Below are positions 25,159 through 32,812 of a stretch of DNA of 64,000 nucleotides, in pieces (the first letter of the stretch is position 1; each line of letters starts with the position of its first letter). The stretch comes from Nonomuraea sp. SYSU D8015 (GTDB taxonomy: Bacteria; Actinomycetota; Actinomycetes; Streptosporangiales; Streptosporangiaceae). Location: contig NZ_VJYI01000001.1 in the NCBI RefSeq assembly GCF_008065375.1, forward strand, positions 372,001 through 436,000, written 5' to 3'. The notes beneath the pieces were generated by a model. It did no database searches. It was given only the letters and a program-made list of their open reading frames with translations, and had not been told where the DNA came from. The position numbers and the translations under genes were made by a program.

Positions 25159-26673
25159 ATGGAAGATCGCGGTAAAGATGTGGTCATGGTGGATGTCGCG
25201 GCCGAGCGCGGAAAAGAGCTTTCCTCACGGGTGTCGGAGGCGGGGGCCGGGTGGGCCTGCACGCAGGTCGGCACGTTCGCCCAGCTCAGACCGGATGACA
25301 ATGGATTCAGTTGGCTGAATTTAGCGACGCTGTGGCGCTCGCGCAACGAGATCCTCGCCGGGTTGTTCGGTGATCCGTCAGGGGAGGTCCGGGCGCGCTG
25401 GGTGGCGGCTCAGGAAGAACGTGGGATTGACCCGGAATTTCGTATCAAGCCCCCTGTCGGTGGAAATTTCAGTTTCCTTCTGCTCGGTGATACAGGCGAG
25501 GGCGACGCCTCCCAGTACGCCGTCGTTCCCGGCATGCTGAAAGTCGGCGCCGGAACGTCGTTCGCCATCGTCGCGAGCGACGTCGTCTATCCCACGGGAT
25601 CGGGCAACGAGTACGGCGACAAGTTCTTCCGCCCGTACAAGGACTATGACGCTCCTATCTACGCGATCCCCGGCAATCACGACTGGTACGACGGGCTCGG
25701 CGGCTTCATGCGGGTCTTCTGCGACGCGCCGCCGCTCAAGCCCAAGCCCGACCGCGGCCTGCGCGGGCTGCTGTGGCGCAAGCCGGAGGCCGTCGACGAG
25801 GCGCGGCTGGCCGAGGCGCGCTCGCTCAGGGGCAAGCCGTCGCAGCAGGCCACGCAGCCGGCCCCGTACTGGGTGATCGAGAGCGACAGCCTGCTCATCG
25901 TGGGCGTGGACACCGGCATCAGGAACGAGATCGACAAGGCGCAGACCGCCTGGCTGCGGCGCGTCTCGCTCGACCCGAGGCCGAAGATCCTCGTGACCGG
26001 CAAGCCCATCTACACCGCCAACGCGTACAAGCCGTCACGGCTGGAGGAAGGCGGCACGATTGACGACATCGTGCGCGACCCGGCGCACCGGTACGTCGCG
26101 GCCATCGGCGGCGACGTGCACAACTACCAGCGCTATCCGGTCAAGGTGGGCGACCGGGTGATCCAGTACGTCGTGACGGGCGGCGGCGGGGCGTTCATGC
26201 ACGCCACGCACACGATCCGACGCGTCGACGTGGCGGGCGTGCACGAGGACGACTTCAGGTGCTACCCGCTGCGCGGCGACTCGCTGTCCTTCTACAGCCA
26301 GCTGTACGCCCGCAGGCTCCGGATGAAGTGGCTCTACCTCACTCCCGACGAGGCCCTGTGCATCATGTCGGAGCAGATCAAGAACGAGCCGGTCAGGACG
26401 CCCACCGGAACCGTGAAGATCACCCGCCGGATGCGGTGGGCGGCGCGGCTGCTCGGGTCCTGGCCGTGGCCGCTGCGGCTGCCCGTGGACCGGGTGTTCC
26501 ACCGCTACCTGTCCGAACTGTCCGACTGGGACACTCCGCCGTTCTTCAAACAGTTCCTGCACATGTCGGTGACGCCCGAAGAGCTGACGCTGCGGTGCTT
26601 CGCCGCCACCGGGTGCCTGCCGCAGGAGCTGGAGCCGCCGGTCGAGGACGAGGTGCGCATCAGTCTGGCGTAG
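25159..26673 (+). CDS. Metallophosphoesterase (calcineurin-like)
   Basis: About 504 residues. The dimetal phosphoesterase motifs occur in order: LLGDTGEGD (about 113-121), IVASDVVYP, PGNHDWYDG (about 175-183), and GGDVHNYQRY (about 317-326) near VVTGGGGAF. They resemble acid-phosphatase-like calcineurin enzymes. The N-terminal 100 and C-terminal 150 residues are unassigned. No signal peptide is seen. The ATG at 25159 is chosen with AGGG upstream; an in-frame ATG at 25186 is an alternative. The polymerase gene follows 35 bp downstream on the same strand, so co-transcription is possible. Confidence 0.82.
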   Translation: MEDRGKDVVMVDVAAERGKELSSRVSEAGAGWACTQVGTFAQLRPDDNGFSWLNLATLWRSRNEILAGLFGDPSGEVRARWVAAQEERGIDPEFRIKPPVGGNFSFLLLGDTGEGDASQYAVVPGMLKVGAGTSFAIVASDVVYPTGSGNEYGDKFFRPYKDYDAPIYAIPGNHDWYDGLGGFMRVFCDAPPLKPKPDRGLRGLLWRKPEAVDEARLAEARSLRGKPSQQATQPAPYWVIESDSLLIVGVDTGIRNEIDKAQTAWLRRVSLDPRPKILVTGKPIYTANAYKPSRLEEGGTIDDIVRDPAHRYVAAIGGDVHNYQRYPVKVGDRVIQYVVTGGGGAFMHATHTIRRVDVAGVHEDDFRCYPLRGDSLSFYSQLYARRLRMKWLYLTPDEALCIMSEQIKNEPVRTPTGTVKITRRMRWAARLLGSWPWPLRLPVDRVFHRYLSELSDWDTPPFFKQFLHMSVTPEELTLRCFAATGCLPQELEPPVEDEVRISLA

Positions 26674-26708
26674 CGGTTTTGTCGGGGCCGTTTGGCACCC
26701 TTGACAGG

Positions 26709-28277
26709 GTGTACGTCGTGGTCGCCGGAGAGACGGTGCTCCCGGTCGGGGGCGCGGCCCGCCATACCGCCGACCTGGCGGGCGCCGTTCGGGAGATCGA
26801 GGCGGCCGAGCGGCCGCGGTGGGTCTGGGCCGACACGCGCGAGACCTATCCGGACCTGCTGCGGGCCGGGGTGCGGGTCTCGCGCTGCCACGACCTCGCG
26901 CTCACCGAGGGCCTGCTGCTGGCGTACGAGGGCCGCTATGGCGAGAGCCGCTCGGCCCGGGCCGCCCACGCCCGGCTGCACGGGCTGCCCGTGCCCGAGG
27001 AGCAGCCGAGCGCGCCCGGCACGCTGTTCGCGCCCGAGCCGCTCGGCGCGGAGGCGGTGGCCGAGGTGCTGGCCGACCAGCTGCGGCGGATCGAGGCGCT
27101 TGCGGAGCCGGGAAGGTTCAGGCTGCTGGTCGCGGCCGAGTCCGCGGGGGCGCTCGTCGCGGCCGAGATGTCGCACGACGGCATGCCGTGGCGCCGTGAC
27201 GTGCACGACGCGCTGCTGACCGAGCTGCTCGGGCCGCGGCCGGTGCACGGCATGCGGCCCGCCAAGCTGCAGGCCCTGGCCGACGAGGTGGCGGCGGCGT
27301 TCGGGCATCCGGTCAATCCCGACTCCGTGCAGCAACTCGTCAAGGCGTTCAAAGGGGCGGGGGTGGCGCTGAAGACCACCCGGTCGTGGGAGCTCAAGCA
27401 GATCGACCATCCGGCCGTGGCGCCGCTGCTGGCGTACAAAGAGCTGGCCCGGCTCCACAGCTTCCACGGGTGGGCGTGGGCCGATCAGTGGGTGCGGGGC
27501 GGGCGGTTCCGGCCCGAATACGTGGTCGGCGGGGTCGTGTCCGGGCGGTGGGCCACCAGCGGGGGCGGTGCGCTGCAGATTCCCAAGGTGATGCGGCGGG
27601 TGGTGGTCGCCGACGACGGGTGGGTGCTGATCGTCGCCGACGCGGCGCAGCTCGAGCCGCGGGTGCTGGCCGCGATGGCCGGAGACGTGGGTCTTGCCAG
27701 GGCCGCCGGGGAGATCGACCTGTACTCGGCGCTGGCGAAATCCTTCGGCGGGCAGCGCGACAACGCCAAGATCGCGATGCTGTCCGCCATGTACGGCGGC
27801 ACCAGCGGCGACGCGCCCAAGCTGCTGGCGGTGATGCGGCAGCGGTTTCCCCGGGCCTACCAGTTCGTCGAGGACGCGGCCAAGGCGGGGGAGGAGGGCC
27901 GGCTCGTGCGGTCCTGGCTCGGCCGCACCAGCCCGCCGCCGTCGTCGCGGTGGCGTGAGCTGGTGTCGGGGCCCGAGGGCGGGCGCGCGGCGCGGGACCG
28001 GGGGCGGTTCACACGTAACTTCGTGGTGCAGGGCACCGCGGCGGAGTGGGCGCTGGCGCTGCTGGCGGTGTTGCGCGGGCTGCTGCCGGAGCCGGCGCGG
28101 CTGGTGTTCTTCCAGCACGACGAGGTGATGGTGCACTGTCCGCTCGAGCAGGCCGAAGAGGTGATGGCGGCCGTGTCGGCGGCGGCGGAGGAGGCCAGCA
28201 GGCTGTTGTTCGGGTCGACGCCGGTGCGCTTCCCGATGGAGGCGGTCGCGGTCGCCTGCTACGCCGACGCCAAGTGA
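26709..28277 (+). CDS. Bifunctional 3'-5' exonuclease/DNA polymerase (family A, actinobacterial)
   Basis: The 522-residue protein has an N-terminal degenerate exonuclease-like half and a C-terminal family A polymerase. Motif A is LIVADAAQLEPRVLAAMAGD, motif B RDNAKIAMLSAMYGG, motif C FFQHDEVMVHC. There is no 5'-3' exonuclease domain, and it is much shorter than PolI. It is thus the accessory polymerase found in actinobacteria, probably for repair or gap filling. Exonuclease activity is doubtful because the acidic motifs are not clear. The GTG at 26709 was chosen; no canonical ribosome site is seen. Confidence 0.88.
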   Translation: MYVVVAGETVLPVGGAARHTADLAGAVREIEAAERPRWVWADTRETYPDLLRAGVRVSRCHDLALTEGLLLAYEGRYGESRSARAAHARLHGLPVPEEQPSAPGTLFAPEPLGAEAVAEVLADQLRRIEALAEPGRFRLLVAAESAGALVAAEMSHDGMPWRRDVHDALLTELLGPRPVHGMRPAKLQALADEVAAAFGHPVNPDSVQQLVKAFKGAGVALKTTRSWELKQIDHPAVAPLLAYKELARLHSFHGWAWADQWVRGGRFRPEYVVGGVVSGRWATSGGGALQIPKVMRRVVVADDGWVLIVADAAQLEPRVLAAMAGDVGLARAAGEIDLYSALAKSFGGQRDNAKIAMLSAMYGGTSGDAPKLLAVMRQRFPRAYQFVEDAAKAGEEGRLVRSWLGRTSPPPSSRWRELVSGPEGGRAARDRGRFTRNFVVQGTAAEWALALLAVLRGLLPEPARLVFFQHDEVMVHCPLEQAEEVMAAVSAAAEEASRLLFGSTPVRFPMEAVAVACYADAK

Positions 28278-28618
28278 CCGCCGCCTTTCCACCCCACCGC
28301 TCACACGCCTCCGCCGGCCCGGCCCTCGACCGGCGTGCGGGGCCGCCCACCAGCGGGGCGTCGCCGCTGCGGGAACTGTGTCGTCGTGGGGATGGCGCTG
28401 CGTCGCGATGATGCCGTGCCTTACGGCGGTGGTGTGGTGGGTGCCTGGCGGCGTGTGGCGCGGTGGTGCTGTGCGGGCCGCGTTGTCCGCCGGTGGCACC
28501 TCTGGGATGTGCCTGGCCGCGCGGCGGCAGGGCGGCGGGGGCTGCGGCCGTAGGGCGGCGGGGGCTGCGGCGGTGGGTGTGGGCTGGGCGTTGTGGCGGG
28601 TCGAAGGCGTGGTGGGGG
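28278..28618. other. G/T-rich strand-biased gap with G-quadruplex motif
   Basis: The plus strand is strongly enriched in G and T from about 28380 to 28618. A 20-bp word (AGGGCGGCGGGGGCTGCGGC) is repeated at 28529 and 28552. The run ends in four G-runs (28614-28635, loops TCA, C and C) that overlap the 3' end of the MFS gene. No gene is supported. Confidence 0.5.
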
Positions 28619-29881
28619 TCAGGGGCGGGGGCGGGTGGTGGTGAGCCAGAGGGCTGCCAGGGTGACCATGATGCCGACCACCAGACCGAGGGCGCCGTAC
28701 GACAGCGTGCCGACGATGGCGCCGGCGACGATCGTGCCCGTGGCGCCGCAGACGTTCATCAGCAGGTCGGACAGTCCCTGGACGGCGGGGCGGCGGTCGA
28801 TGGGGACGGACTCCGCGACCAGGGCGGAGCCGGCCACCAGGCCGCACGACCAGCCGAGGCCGAGCAGCACCAGCGCCGTCGTCACCTGCCACACCCGGTG
28901 ACCGGCCGTGCCGGCCAGCACGGCCGCGGCCAGGAGCAGACCCATGCCGAGCAGCAGCACCGGCACCTTGCCCGCCTTGTCCGCCAGCCAGCCCACGACC
29001 GGCGAGAACATGTACATGCCGGCGATGTGCAGGCTGATCACCAGGCCGATGACGTCCAGGGTCGAGCCGTCGTGGTGGAGCTTGACCGGGGTCATCGACA
29101 TGACGGACACCATCGCCGTGTGACTGACGGCGATCATGACCAGCGCCCGGCCGGCCATCGGGGTGGTGCGCAGGGTCTGCCAGGCGGTCCTGATCGTACG
29201 GTTGCGCTGGGGCCCCGGATCCTCGGCGCCGTCGAGGCTGCGGGCCAGCGTGAGCGGGTCGGGGCGCAGGAAGCCGATGATGACGACCAGCGCCAGCGCG
29301 AAGGCGAGCGCCGCGAACGCGAACGGCCCCGCCTTCTCCACCAGCCCGAGCCGCATGCTGATCCGGTCGGCGGGCTCGGCCAGGTTCGGGCCGGCGACGG
29401 AGCCGATCGTGGCGGCCCAGACGACCAGCGACAGGTGCCTGGCCGCGTGGCCCTTGGGCGACAGGTCCGTCGCCGAGTACCGCGCGGCCAGGCCGCCCGC
29501 GCTGCCGCCGCCCACCAGTACCAGCCCGGACAGCAGCAGCGGCCACGTCCGCAGGCTGATCGCGGCCACCGAGATCGCGCAACCGGCGAGCGCCGCCACG
29601 TACGCCAGCGTCAGGCCCGCGCGGCGCCCGCCCTTCCCGGAGGCCTTGGCCGTCGGCAGCGCCAGCAGCGCCGCGCCGAGCACGGTGGCCGTCCCCGCGA
29701 ACCCGCTGATCACCGTCGACCCCGACAGCTCGTCGACCACGACCGAGCTGAGCGCCAGCCCGACCGCGACTCCCACGCCGCCCATGATCTGCGCCGCGGA
29801 AAGCACGGCCAAGGTGCGGCGTTGGACGATCCGGATCTGATCAGCAGGGGAGACAGCGGGCTTTGTGGGGGTGCTGGTCAC
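28619..29881 (-). CDS. MFS transporter
   Basis: The 420-residue protein has about 12 hydrophobic helices and major-facilitator features, including GWLADKAGKVPVLLLGMGLL between helices 8 and 9 and AGSALVAESVPIDRRPAVQGL near the end. Weak DHA1-like drug/proton antiporter similarity is the best I can see. The substrate is unknown. No regulator is adjacent. The stop codon lies at the edge of a G-rich stretch. Confidence 0.85.
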   Translation of the reverse strand: MTSTPTKPAVSPADQIRIVQRRTLAVLSAAQIMGGVGVAVGLALSSVVVDELSGSTVISGFAGTATVLGAALLALPTAKASGKGGRRAGLTLAYVAALAGCAISVAAISLRTWPLLLSGLVLVGGGSAGGLAARYSATDLSPKGHAARHLSLVVWAATIGSVAGPNLAEPADRISMRLGLVEKAGPFAFAALAFALALVVIIGFLRPDPLTLARSLDGAEDPGPQRNRTIRTAWQTLRTTPMAGRALVMIAVSHTAMVSVMSMTPVKLHHDGSTLDVIGLVISLHIAGMYMFSPVVGWLADKAGKVPVLLLGMGLLLAAAVLAGTAGHRVWQVTTALVLLGLGWSCGLVAGSALVAESVPIDRRPAVQGLSDLLMNVCGATGTIVAGAIVGTLSYGALGLVVGIMVTLAALWLTTTRPRP

Positions 29882-30010
29882 CTGTGAAGTCTCGCATAGC
29901 CCCTAACATCACCCCAAAGGGGACAGTGGCCCTTTTTCCTCGGGAATGCCGTTTTTTATGACGTTCTGCCGACGTCAGACGGCGTCAAGCGGCGTCGGGC
30001 GATATCTCGG

Positions 30011-30065
30011 AGAATCTCAGAGAACCTTAGAGAACCTCAGACAATCTCAGAGAATCTCAGAGAAT
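30011..30065. repeat. 10-bp phased tandem repeat after MOSC gene
   Basis: Five consecutive 10-bp units of AGAATCTCAG with one to three changes (AGAATCTCAG, AGAACCTTAG, AGAACCTCAG, ACAATCTCAG, AGAATCTCAG) and a partial sixth (AGAAT). The period is close to the DNA helical turn. They overlap the last codons and the 3' UTR of the MOSC gene. Confidence 0.85.
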
Positions 30066-30872
30066 GGTGATGGAATCTCCGACGGCGATCCGGCCGGGCC
30101 CGTCCGGGATCAGGTTGATGCCGAACCAGACCTTGCCATCCCATTTGCGATGCCGGGACAACGTCCTGATGGGCTCCTTGCCCTTCGTGTACGTGGCCGT
30201 GTCGATCGTGGTGAGCACGCACCGGTCGCATCCCTTGCTGACGCGGAAATCCACCTCGCCGATGCGCACCCGCTTCCACTCGTCCTCCGCGAACGACGTC
30301 GCGGCGCCGTCCACCACCACGTTCGGCCGGAACCTGCGCATGGGCAGCGGCTCCGGCGCCTCCTCCCCGCGCTCCAGCGCCCCCTCGACGATCCAGTCGT
30401 TGAGCCGCGCGAGCGAGGCGGTGGACGTGAGCAGGAGCGGATAGCCGTCGGCCAGGCTGACGCGGTCCTCCGGGTGGCCGTACTCGGGATTGACCGGGCG
30501 CCGGGTCGGGTCGTCGAGCCACTTCAGCCTGACTGGCTGGCCCGCCAGCTCCGACAGCCACCGGGCCGCGTCGTCCCCGCAGTCGGTCAGCTCCACTGGC
30601 GTGCGCCACACGTCCACGGTGGACGTCCAGCTGTCCGGGACGACCGGCAGCGGGGCGGCGTGCGGGCCGGTCAGCGTGAGCGTGCCGCCGTCCAGTACGG
30701 GCACGCAGGCCAGGAGCCGTGGCTCCTCGCGGGCGGTGAGGACCTTGCCCTGCTCGTCGACGATCAGGTAGCGCCGGTCGCCCGCCAGCCCCCAGGGTTG
30801 CACCTCCGCCTCAGGGAGGTCGTGGCCCGCGGTGGACTTGACGGGGTAAAAGTGGATGCTCGCCAGCTTCAT
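30057..30872 (-). CDS. MOSC-domain protein with beta-barrel N-terminus
   Basis: The 271-residue protein has an N-terminal MOSC_N beta-barrel (MKLASIHFYPVKSTAGHDLPEAEVQPWGLAGDRRYLIVDEQG) and a C-terminal MOSC domain. The latter has the conserved cysteine in FRVSKGCDRCVLTTIDT. It resembles YcbX and the mARC family, which use Mo cofactor to reduce N-hydroxylated compounds with a ferredoxin partner. YcbX also has a C-terminal ferredoxin domain; here it is absent. Its start overlaps the stop of the upstream Cmx-like MFS gene (ATGA), so both are coupled. Confidence 0.9.
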   Translation of the reverse strand: MKLASIHFYPVKSTAGHDLPEAEVQPWGLAGDRRYLIVDEQGKVLTAREEPRLLACVPVLDGGTLTLTGPHAAPLPVVPDSWTSTVDVWRTPVELTDCGDDAARWLSELAGQPVRLKWLDDPTRRPVNPEYGHPEDRVSLADGYPLLLTSTASLARLNDWIVEGALERGEEAPEPLPMRRFRPNVVVDGAATSFAEDEWKRVRIGEVDFRVSKGCDRCVLTTIDTATYTKGKEPIRTLSRHRKWDGKVWFGINLIPDGPGRIAVGDSITIL

Positions 30873-32098
30873 ACGCCCGACCGTATCTCAAGGGTTCCGG
30901 CCGCCTGCGGCACGGCGGTTTCCGTACGGTGCAGGCGTGCGGCAAGCGCCACCACGGCGAGGGAGACCGCGCCGACCGCGGCGCCGATCCAGGCGACCGA
31001 CGGGTAGCCGAAGCCCGCGCCGATGGACAGCCCGCCGAGCCAGGGGCCGATGGTGATGCCGACGTTGAAGGACGAGACGTTCACGGCGGCGGCGAGCGTG
31101 GGCGCGTTCTTGGCCAGGGCGAAGACGCGGGTGTTCAGCGTGGGGTTGGTCCCGAAGCCGAACGCGCCGAGCAGGAAGATCAGCGGGATGGCGAGGAACG
31201 GGATCGGAGCGCTCAGGGCCAGGGCCGCCGAGGTGACGACGAGACCGGTGATCCCGGTGAAGAGGGAGGGGAACGGGCGGGCGTCCGCGGTCCTGCCGCC
31301 GATGGTGATGCCGATCAGCGAGCCCAGGCCGTAGACGGCCAGCACGGCGGGCACCCAGGCCGGGTCCAGGCCCGTGGTGTCGACGAGCAGCACGCTCAGG
31401 TAGCTGAAGGAGGCCAGCAGGGCGGTGGTCGTGAGCGCGGTGATGCCGCAGGAGAGCCAGAGCCTGGGGTTGGCCATGGCGCGCAGCTCGACGGCGACGC
31501 GAGGGCCTTCCTGGGCGCGGGTTCCGTCACCCGAGGCGGCCTCGGTCTCCCGCCGGCCGCCCGGGATGGTGGCGAGGAGACCCGCGCCGGCGAGGGCCGA
31601 CAGGGCCGCCACGGCCCAGAACGCCGCCCGCCAGCCGAAGTGCTGGCCGATGACGGTGCCGAGGGACAGGCCGATGATCGTGGCGACCGTCAGCCCGCCG
31701 GCGAGCACGCTCATCGCCTTGCCGCGGGCGTTCGCGGGGACCAGGCCGATCGCGGTGCTCGCGGCCACGGCCCAGAAGCCGGCGTACACGAAGGCCCCGA
31801 CGACCCTGGTGGCGAACAACAGGCCGTAGCTCGTCGTCAGCGCGCCCACGACATGCGACAGCGCGAAGATCGCGAGGAACGTCAGCAGCGCCGTACGGCG
31901 CGGCCAGCGCAGCGTGACGATCGCCAGCACCGGTGCCCCCACCAGCATCCCGATCGCGAACGCCGAGATGAGCAGCCCGGCCTGCGGCACGGACACGCCC
32001 AGGTCGGCGGCCATCTCGGGGAGCAGCCCGGCCAGCATCAACTCCGACGTGCCCTGAGCGAAGATCGAAAAGCCCAGGACGTACACCACCAAGGGCAT
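30869..32098 (-). CDS. Cmx/CmrA-like chloramphenicol-type MFS exporter
   Basis: The 409-residue, 12-helix DHA1 transporter starts MPLVVYVLGFSIFAQGTSELMLAGLLPEMAADLGVS, the opening pattern of the Cmx/CmrA chloramphenicol efflux group. It has the motif A-like WPRRTALL and the VVGAFVYAGFWAVAASTA stretch. It probably exports a hydrophobic antibiotic or metabolite. Specificity is not proven. A TetR operator lies just upstream, and the TetR gene follows upstream on the same strand. Confidence 0.85.
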   Translation of the reverse strand: MPLVVYVLGFSIFAQGTSELMLAGLLPEMAADLGVSVPQAGLLISAFAIGMLVGAPVLAIVTLRWPRRTALLTFLAIFALSHVVGALTTSYGLLFATRVVGAFVYAGFWAVAASTAIGLVPANARGKAMSVLAGGLTVATIIGLSLGTVIGQHFGWRAAFWAVAALSALAGAGLLATIPGGRRETEAASGDGTRAQEGPRVAVELRAMANPRLWLSCGITALTTTALLASFSYLSVLLVDTTGLDPAWVPAVLAVYGLGSLIGITIGGRTADARPFPSLFTGITGLVVTSAALALSAPIPFLAIPLIFLLGAFGFGTNPTLNTRVFALAKNAPTLAAAVNVSSFNVGITIGPWLGGLSIGAGFGYPSVAWIGAAVGAVSLAVVALAARLHRTETAVPQAAGTLEIRSGV

Positions 32099-32115
32099 GG
32101 CGGATCCCTTCCAAG

Positions 32116-32137
32116 TTTTAGATCGATCAGTTCAAAA
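32116..32137. promoter_or_regulatory. TetR operator at exporter promoter
   Basis: On the minus strand it reads TTTTGAACTGATC, then GATCTAAAA. It shares TTTTG-ACTGATC with the site at 32745-32764, and its outer TTTT/AAAA arms are symmetrical. It sits 18 bases before the exporter ATG. Confidence 0.6.
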
Positions 32138-32153
32138 TTCGGGCGCGAAAAAA

Positions 32154-32726
32154 TCAGAACGCGTCCAGCGCGGTACGCGCGACGGACTCGAGCGCAGCCC
32201 GGTCGGCGCCGCCGCGAGCCATCACGCGCAGCCCGCTGACGGTGGCGAAGACGAACCGCGCGAGCGCGAGCGGGTCCTTGCCCGCGTCGATCTCGCCCCG
32301 TGCGCGGGCGGTCTCGATCGCCGAGCGCATCAGCTGCGCCCGGAGGTCGTTGTCGCGGCGCAGCAGCTCGGCGATCTCCGGATCGCGCGGGCCCAGCTCG
32401 ATCATCGAGTTGACCACCATGCAGCCGATCGGATCGTCCGGCTCGGGCTCCACCGCCCACCACAGCACGGTCCGCACCTTCGCCTTGAGCGGCAGGTCGC
32501 CGTCCATCAGCTCGGCGAGCAGGGCGTTGCGCTCGTCCATGTAGTGCCGCAGCGCCTTGTGGAACAGGTCGTGCTTGCTGGCGAACGTGTTGTAGATGCT
32601 GCTGCGCCCGAGCCCGGTGGCCGCGCACAGGTCCTGCGTCGAGGTGGCCTCGTAGCCGGCCGTCCAGAAGGCCCGCATGGCCGCCTCGACCGCCCGGTCC
32701 TCCTCGAACTTCCTCGGTCGCGCCAT
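32154..32726 (-). CDS. TetR-family regulator of the exporter
   Basis: The 190-residue protein has the AcrR/YfiR-type HTH (MARPRKFEEDRAVEAAMRAFWTAGYEATSTQDLCAATGLGRSSIYNTFASK), followed by a C-terminal TetR_C domain with the common FVFATVSGLRVMARGGAD. It is encoded just upstream of the exporter on the same strand. Its own promoter region and the exporter's promoter share an operator motif, so negative autoregulation and exporter control are expected. The ATG at 32724-32726 fits the MARPRxFxxD start of the family. Confidence 0.93.
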   Translation of the reverse strand: MARPRKFEEDRAVEAAMRAFWTAGYEATSTQDLCAATGLGRSSIYNTFASKHDLFHKALRHYMDERNALLAELMDGDLPLKAKVRTVLWWAVEPEPDDPIGCMVVNSMIELGPRDPEIAELLRRDNDLRAQLMRSAIETARARGEIDAGKDPLALARFVFATVSGLRVMARGGADRAALESVARTALDAF

Positions 32727-32744
32727 ATCGGTCACGTTAGCATG

Positions 32745-32764
32745 TTTTGGACTGATCAGTGCAA
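32745..32764. promoter_or_regulatory. TetR operator at regulator's own promoter
   Basis: TTTTGGACTGATCAGTGCAA contains the perfect palindrome ACTGATCAGT and shares TTTTG-ACTGATC with the site before the exporter. It lies 19 bases before the TetR start. Confidence 0.6.
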
Positions 32765-32812
32765 TACCCGTGAGCGGGAGCGGCGCCACAGTGGCCGGCG
32801 TGCGCAGAGCGG

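Noticed and set aside
26505..29582. Large minus-strand frame of about 1000 codons
   Set aside because: High GC third-position artefact antisense to polymerase and phosphoesterase; no recognisable motif.
30011..30065. Tandem repeat as a CRISPR
   Set aside because: 10-bp direct repeats without spacers.
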